Of a stretch of 64,000 bases of DNA, positions 10,721 through 21,391 are shown piece by piece (the stretch's first letter is position 1; each line of letters starts with the position of its first letter). The notes under the pieces were generated by a model. It saw nothing but the letters and a program-made list of their open reading frames with translations, did not search any database and was not told the DNA's origin. Source of the stretch: Ichthyophis bannanicus (taxonomy: Eukaryota > Chordata > Amphibia > Gymnophiona > Ichthyophiidae). The position numbers and the translations under genes are program-made. Location: the NCBI GenBank assembly GCA_033557465.1, contig CM066035.1, positions 918,354,235 through 918,418,234 of the forward strand. The letters run 5' to 3'.

Positions 10721-11592
10721 CTAGCAAAGGGACTCAATGCTAACAGCTTGACATAGAGTACAGTCCATGAGTACTTCTGGAGGCAATAAATCCTGCTCAA
10801 TAGGCTCAACCTGCATTTCCTCTGGCTCCGGTAATGCAGTGTCCTGCTCTGAGCTTTTAACGTATGTCTCAGGGTGTATTCTTTCTGAGGATCCCTGTGT
10901 CTCTCTTGAGCACAGCTCCGCCTGGTAAGGATAAATTGTAACTGAAGCTGTGGACACTTCTCCCTGGCTGTGTTCACCAGTCTCCCTCCAGCTTCTGGGA
11001 AACAGTCCCTGGTTCACTTCCCTGAGTTCCTTCCTGGAGCTCTGCCACGGCTCCCTGTTCCAGGCTTGGTTCCTTTGACTCCTGTGCTGAGTCCTGGGCT
11101 CCCACCTCTGAACTCTCTGAACCTTCTGATCAGGAACTGGGGTTTGAAGCCTTCTCTGCTCTTTCCTCCCGTGTTCTCCCTCTCTGGGCTCTCCTCTTCC
11201 GGGCTCTCTCCCTCCGGGCTCTCTCCTCCCAGGCTCTCTTCTCCTCAGGCTCTCTCCTTCGGTCTCTCTCTTTCCATGCACTCCCTCTCTGGGCTCTCTC
11301 TCTCCAGGCTCTCTCCCTCCAGGCTCTCTCCTCCCAGGCTCTCTAGCCAAGGTTTTTATTCCTGCTTCCCAGGTAGTGTCTCTCCCTCTCTGGACAGGTG
11401 CTTGCAATTATCCTTCAAGTCTGCAACTACATCAGCAGAGCTTGGGTGTGGCAGCCTAGGTTCAGTTTCTCTCTGCTTGCTTTCTTTAGGCAAAAGCTGA
11501 AATCTGTGCACTGCAAGGATGTCACTTTTCTTAAAAGCAAAATCATTAGTTTCTCCTATTTCCATAGGCTCACTACAAGCTTCCTTATCACT
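10721..11592 (-). CDS. LTR-encoded ORF continuing from integrase
   Basis: The integrase frame runs through the LTR boundary with no stop (SDKEACSEPMEIGE at the LTR start) to about 11356. The next frame (10721-11407) overlaps it and carries about a dozen five-residue REPGx repeats, then an acidic tail ending in MDCTLCQAVSIESLC. The same two-frame arrangement exists in the 5' LTR (22230-23101). A related solo LTR at 24358-25863 is open in a single frame from its first base and ends in MDCSLSRLLW. Its function is unknown. It could be a pol C-terminal extension or accessory protein, or the open frame could be incidental. Confidence 0.45.
11155..11345 (-). repeat. 15 bp minisatellite in the 3' LTR
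   Basis: Tandem 15 bp units of the form gggctctctccctcc on + encode a five-residue REPGx repeat on -. The equivalent array in the 5' LTR is at about 22665-22855. Unit sequence and order differ slightly between the two LTRs, suggesting turnover after insertion. Confidence 0.75.
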
Positions 11593-13240
11593 TACCCCCC
11601 TCCCTAAGATATTACGGGCTGGCGACATTTCCCCCGCACAGTCCGTAATCCTCGATATGGCGTCAGTATCTTGCTGTAATCTTCCTGCCTTATGTTCCAC
11701 TTTAGAAAGATTGGCTACCGCTGCTCGTTCCCGCCAGGGCCTAAGGACATTTATGTGGTAAACCTGCTGGCGGCCCCTATTATTCTCTACCGCGTAGGAT
11801 ACCGGACCCACCTGTTTGACCACTTTATATGGTCCTTTCCACTGGACCTCAAATTTTGGCGTGGCGCCTGCCACCATTACTATGACTTTCTCTCCTAGGG
11901 CTATTTGGCGGGGTTTCGTACCTTGATCATAGTGTTTCTTTTGGCGAATCTGGCTGACCTGTAAGTTTTCCTCAGCCACTTGGGAGGTCCTGTGTAACTG
12001 CCCCCTCAAATCTCAAAGAAAATGGGGTACTCCCATAACCTCTATCTCGGGCTTGACCTATTGCTCCCATAATATATCTAAAATTCCCCGTGGGGCACAT
12101 CCATACATCAATTCATAGGGGGATGCCCCTAAAGATGCCTGTGTCTGCTCTCGGCAGGCATATAGAACGAAAGGGAGCACAACATCCCACTCGGTCATGT
12201 TACCATCCAAGCCTCGCCTTAGCATCTGTTTCAACGTCTGGTTTAATCTTTCTACTAGCCCATTAGACTGGGGGTGATAGGTGGCTGTTTTTACGTGCTG
12301 TACCCCGAAAGCGTCCCACACCTGGGCCAAGTACTTTGACATAAAATTGGTACCCCGGTCTGTCAGCACCTCCCGGGGAAAACCCACCTCACAAAATAGC
12401 TTTATTACCTCTAAGGCTATCATTTTTGAAGAGATGTTATGCAAGGGAATGGCCCACTGGAACCTGGTGGTTTGATCCACTATAAGTAAATATACTGGAA
12501 GCCTCGGGGTGTCTTCACCAGAGGTCCCACTATGTCCACTGCGATTCTTCGGATAGGCTCTGATATTATGGGCGTCGGGATCATGGGCACCCATGGTGGT
12601 CGGACAATGGTGACCCGTTGACAAGAAGGGCATGACTCACAAAATTGGGTGGTTTCCTTGAAGACGCCCGGCCAGTAGAAGTGGGCAAGGATCTGGTCTA
12701 GAGTCCCCTGTACCCCTTTGTGACCTCCTACCGGGTGGTCATGGGCAAGCCTCAAGACCAATGTCTTAAAAACAGCGGGTACCACCAGCTGCTTCATGAC
12801 CGTCCCTGCCTGGGGATCAAGACTCTCCCTGTATAGTATTCCCTTATCCAAGAAGAATCTTGGGAGGGCATCCCTCTCAACCTGGGCATATGCAAATGCC
12901 CGTGTAAGCGCGGGGTCCACTTGCTGCTCATTGGGAAAGGACGGGAACTTTTCAACCAGTTCCACAGGGACCCAAGGTAACCCTTGTCCAGCTTCCACCT
13001 CAGCTCTCCCTCGAGACCTACACTGTCTTTCACGGCGCTTCTCAGCTTTTCCCTTCTTACTCCTATCAGAAGGGGAAGCTACTAGGTCATCATGTGAGGG
13101 TAATTCATCTAGGTATTCATCTGGGTGTTCATCCTTTTTGTCTTGGGCCTCTGACTGAGACCGTGTAGACACCAGTCCAACTTTTTGATGTAGGCCCTTT
13201 TCCAATCCTTTTTTAAACTAGGGCCAATCCCTACCCAACA
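11593..13240 (-). pseudogene. Gypsy integrase
   Basis: Reading right to left there is the end of the protease region (LGRDWP just inside 13240), a charged spacer (KKGKAEKRRERQCRSRGR), then an integrase. The zinc-binding part has HDHPVGGHKG and CESCPSCQ. The catalytic core has D (AVDIVGPL), D (LTDRGTNF) and E (SNGLVERLNQ). The C-terminal part has KWKGPYKVVKQVGPVSY and YHINVLRPW of the GPY/F type. One frameshift near 12480-12630 and stops at 12058 and about 12012 break it. It would insert the element's cDNA. No RT lies between protease and integrase. Confidence 0.85.
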
Positions 13241-13244
13241 CTAG
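13241..13244. other. Left target-site duplication of the retrovirus (CTAG)
   Basis: CTAG precedes the left LTR here and follows the right LTR at 20173-20176. A 4 bp duplication fits a gamma-type integrase. Removing one copy restores the Gypsy reading frame between protease and integrase. Confidence 0.85.
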
Positions 13245-13808
13245 TGTAATAGCGAAGTGTCCGCAACCAATAAAACCAGGAGTCTATTGATGAGAATTCA
13301 AGCCGGTTTAATGTGCACACTCAGACAATGATACATACAAAATGGCTGAGCCCAGAGCTCAGAAAAAATGACAGTTTATATACCTTTCTTCCCCAATCTA
13401 ATACAGACAAAACTCCTCATTGGTCTTGGTGGCCCAGCTACTTTCATCCAATAGCCATCTGTGACTGGGCTTACCCCCTTGTTCCCCCCCTGTGCACCTC
13501 TCTCTCGCCATGGCTCAAAGCACTAGACATAATATTCTAACAGTTTTCTGCTTTCTCATTCTACTTGCAAGGTCGCAGCACATCTAGTAGAGAAACATAA
13601 CACTGAAAAGACATCTGTGCTTATCAAAACAGTAAACAGTAGGAAAGTTTTATTCTCTTATCAAAAGCAGAGTAGAGCGGGTTTTTTTGCTTACAGCTAC
13701 AGGCATTTCTGTAAATTCCAAAGTCAGCAATACTATTCTAAAGTAGGGGAGAGGGCTTCAGGCCTAGCTGACAGGCCTCAGCTGCATACTAGGCCATCGC
13801 CTATCACA
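13245..13808 (-). repeat. ERV 3' LTR
   Basis: A 564 bp direct repeat of 19608-20172. On the - strand it runs TGTGATAGGC...CTATTACA with canonical TG and CA ends. Confidence 0.93.
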
Positions 13809-13825
13809 CTCCCTCCTTTTGATTA
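13809..13825 (-). promoter_or_regulatory. ERV polypurine tract
   Basis: The - strand reads CAAAAGGAGGGAG directly before the 3' LTR, as expected for the plus-strand DNA primer site. Confidence 0.75.
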
Positions 13826-13894
13826 TTCACACCCGCGAGTGAAAAAGGGTGCGAATCAAATCACACATAGATGTATAGTAAAATGTAAAATACT

Positions 13895-15971
13895 CTAGAC
13901 TATGGTAGAGGGGTCACTCCGTGGTATAGGGTAATAATCCCATGATGCTAATATATGTGCAGCTGCCTTGCGGTCAATAATACTATCAATAATGGAGTTC
14001 AGCATATGCAAGCATAAGGGAAGGAAACATGGGATACATATGCAAACAGTTACAATCAGGAATACAAGTATAACAAGTGTTTTCAGGCCGCCTAGGCTTG
14101 AAAACCAAGAACCAAACCAGCCATCTAGTTGCAAGCCATGCCACGTTTGGACTGGAACATACGTTTGCTTTCTCATGTGATTGGCTATGTCTTCTACAAC
14201 CTGTCCTTCATTATCTATTTGCAAGCAGCAGTTAGTTAAATTCAATTTGCCACAAACTCCTCCTTCAGCTGCAAGCAGATAATCTAAAGCTAAGCGGTTC
14301 TGGTAAATGGCTGTACGCATCTGTGTGGCTTGTTTAGCTAACAAGGTTAGTGCTCTACTAGTTTCATTGGTTATAATCTCAACAACAGCTTGCAAACGTA
14401 TAATACGATCTAACATATATATAGGGGTGCGGTAGCCCCAAGAACCATCTTGCGCCCAGGTAGCAGGTCCATAGTAAGAAACAATTCTCTCTGGTGGCCA
14501 TTCTTCAGAGGTTGCATCCCATTTGTCCCACTGGCCAATTCTCAGAGCTTCCCGTTTCTGTCGACTTTTATATACAGGGAACCCCAATTGTTCTCCGTGG
14601 GAAAGGGGCAAAAGAAAGAAAGATGGCCGTATTGTTCCAAGAACACACGCTCCTCCCCATTTGGCAGGGAGTTTAGCATATGCTCGGGTGCCACAAATCC
14701 AATATAGTCCAGGTGGAGCTTGCCAAGTGCTGTGTGTAGCCAGATCTGTCCATATCCTGGCCAAATAAGGAAAGATGATCAGAAGGTTCTGGAGTATTGG
14801 CACCTGACCACCAAGAAGTCTTTCCAGTAGTGGCATTGTAATATTTCTGGTTCAAACAGACCAATTGTCCTACCAATGCAGTCAATTGTGGTCCTGCTCG
14901 TACAAAACACAGTCTACCCACTATGGAGTGGGCTAGGACCCATTCATTGGTAGTGTTATGCACATCAGTTTGGTTATATGGTACGGAATAATTCAGTTCT
15001 TGTGCTTCCCAAGGCCACTGGTCTCCCATTTGAGTTCCTCCACAAAAGAGACAGTCCGAGACATGGAGGCTGGATGCCACAGCTCCAGCTAGTTCGATGA
15101 ACAAATTCTGTGAAGCATGGGGAACTACAAATTCTGCCTTCATGGCCTCATGGAAGGTATGATGTATGCGATATGGTGAAGAAACATGAGTCTTTACATT
15201 CAGCTGGATGAATATAATGGTTCCAGGATCAGTTCCACCTCCTGCTATGCGCAGGCCGAATCGGAATCCTTGCTTCCACTGGTTAGGGTCGAAGATTTGA
15301 AGTCGTAGAGGATTGCAGGCACTTTTCTTGCACTGTTCAGGTTTCAGTAAAGGTAATCTTTCCAGCAGCGCCTTGCGATTGTCTCCAGTCTGTCCTGTAG
15401 GGCTACCAGACCAGGTAGCATAGTACACACAATCCCATTTCGGACAGAAGTAATCTGCTTCCGATGATCTGCTATAGGTTGTTGGGGAATGTATCCCAGT
15501 GCATACTCCCCAGTTGTACGCACCTTCAGGACACATATACTTCTCATCATAGTAGTAGGTTTGCTCCCATGATCCACACCTGTAGTAATTATTTCTATTA
15601 ATCAAGTCACAAGCATCAAAATACAGGTAAGCAGGTTGATTCGGATCAGAGAGTTGACTTGTAGCATTGATAAGGGCTCCATCTTCATCATTCCATCTCA
15701 GTTCCAGGACATAGTAAGATGGATTCTGACGAGGTCTGAAGCAAGTACGAGTCTTTCCCTTTGTGCAGACATTCAGTTCTGTACCATTATAGATACACTG
15801 GCTGACTACACCGGTGCAAGTATAGTATGAGTGATAAAGCAAAGTCTGAGTAACTTGCATACCAGTTCGGGTGGTGGTTATACAGGCTGCACAAGGGGGC
15901 AAGGCAAGAGTGGTTCTCAAGAGTCCCAGGGCTACCGCAAGAAGGAAATAGCAGCAATTGGTAATCATCAT
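13895..15971 (-). pseudogene. env: Retroviral envelope glycoprotein, one frameshift
   Basis: About 690 codons in two frames with a single shift near 14760-14800. The start at 15971 is followed by a hydrophobic signal peptide (FLLAVALGLL). The surface subunit is cysteine-rich with many NxT/S sites and a CxxC motif (DCLFCGG), typical of gamma-type SU. A furin-like KSRQKR precedes the transmembrane subunit. The latter has a heptad-rich region, the conserved loop [10 protein letters not shown] (seven residues between the first C and the CC pair, where six is usual), a membrane span ([15 protein letters not shown]) and a cytoplasmic tail. Env mediates receptor binding and fusion. The shift splits SU before the cleavage site. 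Confidence 0.9.
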
Positions 15972-16090
15972 GATTTTAGTCTCTGATGATTACTGAGGTA
16001 GATGATGGTTGATTGAGGTAGATAGGTAAGGATTGACAGGGTGATACAAAACTGAAGGATGTCTCTTTCAGGAACAGGCTGGCAAAGTCT

Positions 16091-17283
16091 TTACGATGAC
16101 GGATCTTTTCTTCGCAGCGTGCGTCGCAATGGTGCTGCAGGTTTAGCGATCGAAGTCCAGGGACGACTCTCAGGTACTGTGGCTGGTTTCACTCGACTGT
16201 GGTGGATCCAGGAGTCGATCTCGGCCACTTTAACTGCTGTTGGGGTGGATAGCAAAACGATGTATGGTCCCTTCCAATGAGGCGCCAACAGTGTCTTCTT
16301 CCACTCCTTTACCCACACCGAGGCTCCAGGCTTGAAAGGATGCAATGGCTCTGTTAGATTGATAGGCAACTGGTTCTGCACCCAGGTATGAAGGCTCTGC
16401 AAAACAGAACTCAGAGCCAACAATTCTTGCCTAGTGATTTCTGATCCAATTTGATTCATATCTCCCCTTATCCCCTGTATTATAGGTGGGGGCCTCCCAT
16501 ACAATATCTCAAACGGGGATACTCCTAATGGCGTGATGGGGCTGAACGTATTCGGAGAAGGGCAATGGGGAGAGCTTGGGGCCACTTCAAGTGGGCTTCT
16601 TGACAAAGTGTGGATATCTGAGACTTCAGGGTCCGATTCATTCTCTCTACTTTCTCTGAACTCTGGGGCCTATAGGCTGTGTGTAACTTCCATTGTATCT
16701 GCAGGGCATGGGCTAGTTGCTGAGTTACTTGTGATATAAAAGAGGGCCCATTGTCAGACCCCATAGTCAATGGTATTCCAAATCGGGGAATGATCTCATG
16801 GAGCAAGGCCTTAGTGACTTCTCTGGCCTTCTCAGTTCTGGTAGGAAAAGCTTCCACCCATCTAGAAAAGGTACAAACTAGGACTAGCAAGTAACGATAT
16901 CCATTGGCTCGTGGCATTTCTGCAAAGTCTATTTGGATATTTCCCATGGGGGTAACTCCTACTGACTGAACTCTTGGGGGTGGTACAGGACCTTGTCGGG
17001 CATTGTTCTTGGCACAAGTCACACATCGTTGGGCTACCGAGGTGGTCAAAGGACCCAACAAGGAGATATAAAAATATGGCTTTAGGGCATGTGCCATCTT
17101 TGTTTTTCCATAGTGTGTGGCTTGATGAAAGGCTTGAACAAAGGCAGGGCCTAGTGCTTCAGGAATCACGGTCATACCAGGGGTGGAGCTCCCTTCAGGC
17201 AGTGGCAACACTATCCATCCAGTGTCTGATAATTGCCCCCCCTCCTTTTGACAGTAATGGTCCATCTCCATTGTGGTATACAT
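16091..17283 (-). pseudogene. pol: ERV integrase, frameshifted
   Basis: Gamma-type integrase in two frames with a shift near 16530-16600. The zinc domain has HQATH (HX3H) and CVTC. The core has D (IQIDFAEMP), D (GSDNGPSF) and E (SSEKVERMN). After the shift come LGVSPFEILYGRPP and a C-terminal SH3-like part (HWKGPYIVLLSTPTAVKV). It is joined to RNase H by a further shift near 17270-17280. It ends 120 bp before env. Confidence 0.88.
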
Positions 17284-18445
17284 TCAGGCTAATTCCCGCT
17301 CCAATTCTGAGTGCACGTGTAAGAGCTATCAATTCGGCCTTCTGTGCTGAGGTTCCTGGGGCTAGGGCTGACGATTCTACTATCATATCCAGAGTCACCA
17401 CTGCATAACCAGCACATCACTGTCCTTCAATTATGAGGCTACTCCCATCCACGAAGAAGGTTTTGTCTGGATGGCTCAGGGGAACATCAGTTAAATCTGG
17501 GCGACTCAAATATACAGTGTCCATTACTTCCAAGCAATCATGATCAGGAGGGCCTGGGCCGGTTGGCAGTAGGGTAGCTGGGTTCAGAGTTTGGCTGACA
17601 CTCAATTGCAATCGCGGATTCTCACATAACATACTTTGATATTTCAACATTCGAGCATTAGTGAGCCAATGATTTCCTTTGTGCTCCATTAGGGTTAGAA
17701 CAGAGTGTGGTACAGTGACTCGAGGATTTTGTCCTAAGGTGAGCTTGTTAGCTTCGCTCACTAAGAGGGCTGTGGCTGCTACAGCTCTCAGGCAAGGTGG
17801 CCAACCTTTGGCAACAGGATCCAATTGTTTTGACAGGTAGGCCACAGGTCGCTGCCAGGACCCAAGAGGCTGGGTCAAGACTCCCAATGCGTTTCCGCTT
17901 GACTCATGTACATATAGACGGAAGGGTTTCTGCACATCCGGTAGGCCCAAGGCTGGGGATGACATCAATGCTGTTTTCAATGATTTGAATGCTTTATCTT
18001 GTTCTGGGCCCCATTCCAGGGGGGCTCGTTCAACTCCCTGGGTTGCTTGGTACAAGGGTTTTGCCATGAGCGCAAAATTTGGTATCCATATTCGGCAATA
18101 GCCTGCCGCTCCCAAGAAAGCTCGCACCTGCTTCCTGGTTGTGGGGGTTGGGATGCGGCATACGGCTTCCTTTCACTCGAGTCCTAATTTCCGGGTTCCT
18201 TTGGACAGGTGGAACCCTAAGTATTTCACTTCTGTCTGACACAGCTGCGCCATGGCTCTTGAGACCTTGTATCCAGCTTCATTCAAAAGGTGCAATAGAT
18301 CACTAGTAGCTTGCACACAATCAGTTTCGTTGTTGGTGGCTATGAGCAAGTCATCTACGTATTGGAGTAGAATTCTTTTTCCCGGCGTTACAGAGTAACT
18401 TGACAGATCTTGACTGACGGCTGCACTGAAGATAGTGGGCGAGTT
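17195..18445 (-). pseudogene. pol: ERV reverse transcriptase (C-terminal half) and RNase H
   Basis: One frame, interrupted by TGA stops near 18173 and 17417. It starts at NSPTIF in the RT palm, with the catalytic YVDDLL at about 18345 and YLGFHL, then the thumb and connection (RAFLGAAGYCRIWIP). The RNase H part has the D-containing FFVDGSS and the SAQKAELIALTRAL helix with its catalytic E. RT motifs before NSPTIF are missing because of the deletion. RT-RNase H would copy the RNA genome and remove it. Confidence 0.88.
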
Positions 18446-18898
18446 CTGGGGTTGGAGTACTGGCGGAGCTGATGGGACAGGAGTATACAGGAAGGCGGGT
18501 GGATACTTTGGGATCTCTAGAGACTCTTGGGCTACATAAATAGGGGGCTTCTCTTTCTTGGCAGGGACACTTGTGGTAGTTGCTAACATAATCTTTCTCT
18601 GTCCCTCATTGCAACTCTTCAGCCAGGAGGGCTGCTTCTCACATATACCTAACCAGGAATCTATATAGGGAAACTGTTCGGGACTATAGCTGCGCACTAC
18701 CTTGTGCACACGGGACACAGTTTGGATATCAAAAGTACCTTCTGGTGGCCACCCGGCGTCCAGCGCCGGCCACACCCTACTACACAATATTTCTAAACGG
18801 GTCACTGTCATTTTTATCCCATAATCACCACTAAAATCTTTCTTAAAATTCGTGATCATACAGTTCAGCGGAGTTTGTACGGACTCCGCCCCTCCCAT
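18446..18898 (-). pseudogene. gag: ERV gag matrix domain fused in frame to RT
   Basis: The start at 18898 gives MGGAES, with glycine at position 2 as for N-myristoylation of retroviral matrix. About 150 residues of gamma-type MA follow, ending in a proline-rich stretch (PPAFLYTPVPSAPP). At about 18446 the frame passes directly into the RT palm (PQ then NSPTIF). Capsid, nucleocapsid, protease and the first part of RT are absent, yet the frame is kept. The fused frame is open until the stop near 18173. Confidence 0.85.
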
Positions 18899-19580
18899 TA
18901 TAACATATAATGTACAAGACAGCAAACAGAAAGGGTAGGTAGGATGGCTACGGGTGAGGGGTCCGCGTAGCCCACAAAACAATGAGGGGGACAAACAACA
19001 AACGCTTCCTCCTGTTTGCGACCTGGACGAGGTCGCCTGCCAGGAACTGCGCTACTTAGGAGACCGCTCTCGCTTGGCCTGTATTGCAAGACCTCTCAAG
19101 CACACTTCACACAACCAAACATGCTAGCATTTCCCAAATTCCAAAACTCCCGGGCTAACTGACTAAACCAGAATTACCAACCAAAAGGGCTGATGGGTTC
19201 GCCCCGCGCATACACCTGCAGGGGTACTAGGATCACTCTGGAAGCTGATCAAACTTCCTTTACCTGTTACTGTACCAAATCAGTCTCGAGACTTTCCAAA
19301 GCTAACTGACTAAGAACCAGAAAAATCAATACTCACCGGATCCGGTAGCTAATGCGCTGCGCAACCAGTTCCACCTTGGGTTGAATCCTGGACTCCCCTG
19401 GGTTCGAGGTGTTGGCCAGCTGGACCCAGCAGGCCGCCGAGGCAGGGCGGAACCCTCCGATACAAGGGACCGGTCGGCGCCTGGGATCCTCTCCACGTCG
19501 GTCGGCTGCGGTCCCAGCCGGACCAAACCTGGAGGCGGTAATACGTGGTAGTATCACTTGCGGACCATTTGCGTATTACG
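18899..19580 (-). other. ERV 5' leader
   Basis: This lies between the PBS and gag. It would hold the packaging signal and the splice donor, but I cannot place either with confidence. Short open frames here look incidental. Confidence 0.5.
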
Positions 19581-19601
19581 CCATTCCTGGCCAATGCACC
19601 A
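19581..19601 (-). promoter_or_regulatory. ERV primer-binding site, tRNA-Gly-like
   Basis: The - strand reads TGGTGCATTGGCCAGGAATG just downstream of the 5' LTR. This complements the 3' end of tRNA-Gly (as I recall it) with two mismatches over 21 nt. Confidence 0.7.
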
Positions 19602-19607
19602 AGAATA

Positions 19608-20172
19608 TGTAATAGCGAAGTGTCCGCAACCAATAAAACCAGGAGTCTATTGACGAGAATTCAAGCCGGTTTAATGTGCACAGACTCAGACAATGATACA
19701 TACAAAATGGCTGAGCCCAGAGCTCAGAAAAATGACAGTTTATATACTTTTCTTCCCCAATCTAATACAGGCAAAACTCCTCATTGGTCTTTGTGGCCCA
19801 GCTACTTTCATCCAATAGCCATCTGTGACTGGGCTTACCCCCTTGTTCCCCCCCTGTGCACCTCTCTCTCGCCATGGCTCAAAGCACTAGACATAATATT
19901 CTAACAGTTTTCTGCTTTCTCATTCTACTTGCAAGGTCGCAGCACATCTAGTAGAGAAACATAACACTGAAAAGACATCTGTGCTTATCAAAACAGTAAA
20001 CAGTAGGAAAGTTTTATTCTCTTATCAAAAGCAGAGTAGAGCGTTTTTTTTTGCTTACAGCTACAGGCATTTCTGTAAATTCCAAAGTCAGCAATACTAT
20101 TCTAAAGTAGGGGAGAGGGCTTCAGGCCTAGCTGACAGGCCTCAGCTGCATACTAGGCCATCGCCTATCACA
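19608..20172 (-). repeat. ERV 5' LTR
   Basis: A 565 bp partner of 13245-13808, with TG/CA ends. Differences seen include gatgag/gacgag near the start, a 2 bp indel in the cacactc segment and a G/T change near 20045. CTAG follows at 20173-20176. Confidence 0.93.
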
Positions 20173-21391
20173 CTAGGTCATGGGGCAGTCTCGGGACTAC
20201 GGCTACCAGGACTTCCCTCTGTATCCCTAACCCCTTTATTAACACCTTGTACATGGGATAAAAGGAGGCTGCTCCTTGGATACATCTGATCTGGACCCTT
20301 CCCTCTGGTCGGCTCGGGACTGAATCACTCTGGGCTTCTATTGCCCGCCAGAGTCTCTGTGAGATCATACTCTGGTCAGCACCTGAGTCGAGTAGAGCGT
20401 TAGTAGCAATGCCCTGAATATCAACATTCAAAAGGAAACCCTCTCTTAGCTGTTTTACATTAGCACCTATCAATGCTGTACGTGCTTTACATTCCTTTTG
20501 TATGTGACCTAACTTTCCACATTGAAAACATTTTTTTCTTGCCCACTTGCCCTCCTGCGTAGGCAGATAAGTTTTCATACATTCCACATTTTTCCTTGGT
20601 CTCCTTTCTGATTGTTCAAAACTAGCCTCTGCTGCTATTTTCAGAGCGCCCCCTTTTGGTTGACCAGCCAATTCTGCTTCTAAATATCGCTCAGTCAGCA
20701 GGGTTGCTTCTCCTGTGGTCTGACAGTTTTGTAATATCGGAAAGGATTGGATTTCTTTAGGAACCGCAGCCATAAACTGCTCTAACACAATTGTATCTAT
20801 CACCATATCCATGGTTTTACCTTCTGGAGCTAACCATTTCAAAGCTAAGCCTCTGACCCTTTGGCACAAAGCCTTAGGTGTCTCGCCAGCTCTTAACCTT
20901 GTAGCTCTCAGCATGCGATGGTAGACCATCTGAGTTAAACCTAAACGATCTCGGATAGCCCTCTTTAACTCTCCATAATCTGTAGGAAGTGCCGCTGGCA
21001 TGGCCCTGTAGGCTGCTAATGCCTCTCCTGTGAGAGATGTGGCTAGCCGTACAGCCCACTGTTCCATTGGCCAACCTACAGTATGAGCAATTCTCTCAAA
21101 GGATTCTAAGAAATCGTCAATATCATCCTCTACTGAAAGTTTTCCGAAGGAAAATGTCCCACATGTCTGTGGCCCTACCATACAGGTATTTGGTGTCCCT
21201 TCTAGTCCCGATGGGGTTGGCAATGCTCCAGCTGTTGCTTTCTGGTTAGTGAGCAACGCCTCCATCAAGTCCAGTACCGGCTTCTGTTGTGCCTGCAAAG
21301 CGGCTGCTGCCTGTTCTTGTGCCTGGTGTGCCATTTCTCGCTGTTTCTGGAATTGGGACACCATCCATTGCAGTATGTCCTTTGGATCCAT
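20168..21391 (-). CDS. gag: Gypsy gag-protease with SCAN-like capsid end
   Basis: 407 codons open without a stop, starting MDPKDILQWM. Residues about 1-60 are a glutamine/alanine-rich coiled coil. A capsid-like region follows (80-240). Residues about 172-235 (LCQRVRGLALKWLAPEG, then IVLEQFMAAVPKEIQ) closely resemble the vertebrate SCAN domain, which is thought to derive from a Gmr1-like Gypsy capsid. A zinc knuckle CFQCGKLGHIQKEC sits at about 287-300, and an aspartic protease active site LLDSGADQ at about 333. The frame originally ran on past the retrovirus insertion into integrase. A coat protein, RNA-binding and processing enzyme. Confidence 0.85.
   Translation of the reverse strand: MDPKDILQWMVSQFQKQREMAHQAQEQAAAALQAQQKPVLDLMEALLTNQKATAGALPTPSGLEGTPNTCMVGPQTCGTFSFGKLSVEDDIDDFLESFERIAHTVGWPMEQWAVRLATSLTGEALAAYRAMPAALPTDYGELKRAIRDRLGLTQMVYHRMLRATRLRAGETPKALCQRVRGLALKWLAPEGKTMDMVIDTIVLEQFMAAVPKEIQSFPILQNCQTTGEATLLTERYLEAELAGQPKGGALKIAAEASFEQSERRPRKNVECMKTYLPTQEGKWARKKCFQCGKLGHIQKECKARTALIGANVKQLREGFLLNVDIQGIATNALLDSGADQSMISQRLWRAIEAQSDSVPSRPEGRVQIRCIQGAASFYPMYKVLIKGLGIQREVLVAVVPRLPHDLV

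Larger units (their letters stand above)
10226..11592 (-). repeat. Gypsy 3' LTR
   Basis: A direct repeat of 21736-23101, about 1,367 bp. On the - strand it should run TGTGATAAGG...GGCGTGACA, but here the first base has mutated (AGTGATAAGG), so the terminal TG is lost. A G/A-rich polypurine tract (11593-11606) sits just upstream in element orientation. The LTR contains a 15 bp minisatellite at about 11155-11345 and a long open frame (see the ORF entry). Confidence 0.9.
13245..20172 (-). mobile_element. Endogenous retrovirus, gamma-type, internally deleted
   Basis: Provirus inside the Gypsy element, reading right to left: 5' LTR 19608-20172, PBS, leader, truncated gag fused to pol, integrase, env, polypurine tract, 3' LTR 13245-13808. 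LTR pairs differ by about six substitutions and a few short indels by eye, so the insertion is young. The deletion removed capsid, nucleocapsid, protease and the front of RT. Remaining defects are in-frame stops in pol and frameshifts in RNase H, integrase and env. It cannot replicate as it stands. Confidence 0.92.

Noticed and set aside
10970..11500. A 176-codon + strand frame of SGLSPSRLSP repeats (also 22479-23009)
   Set aside because: It is the antisense reading of the 15 bp LTR minisatellite and its flanks; repeats with a unit divisible by three stay open on both strands.
11593..13240. Domesticated integrase gene (GIN1/KRBA2-like)
   Set aside because: It lies between matched LTRs with a target duplication and carries stops and a frameshift, so it is an ordinary decaying element.
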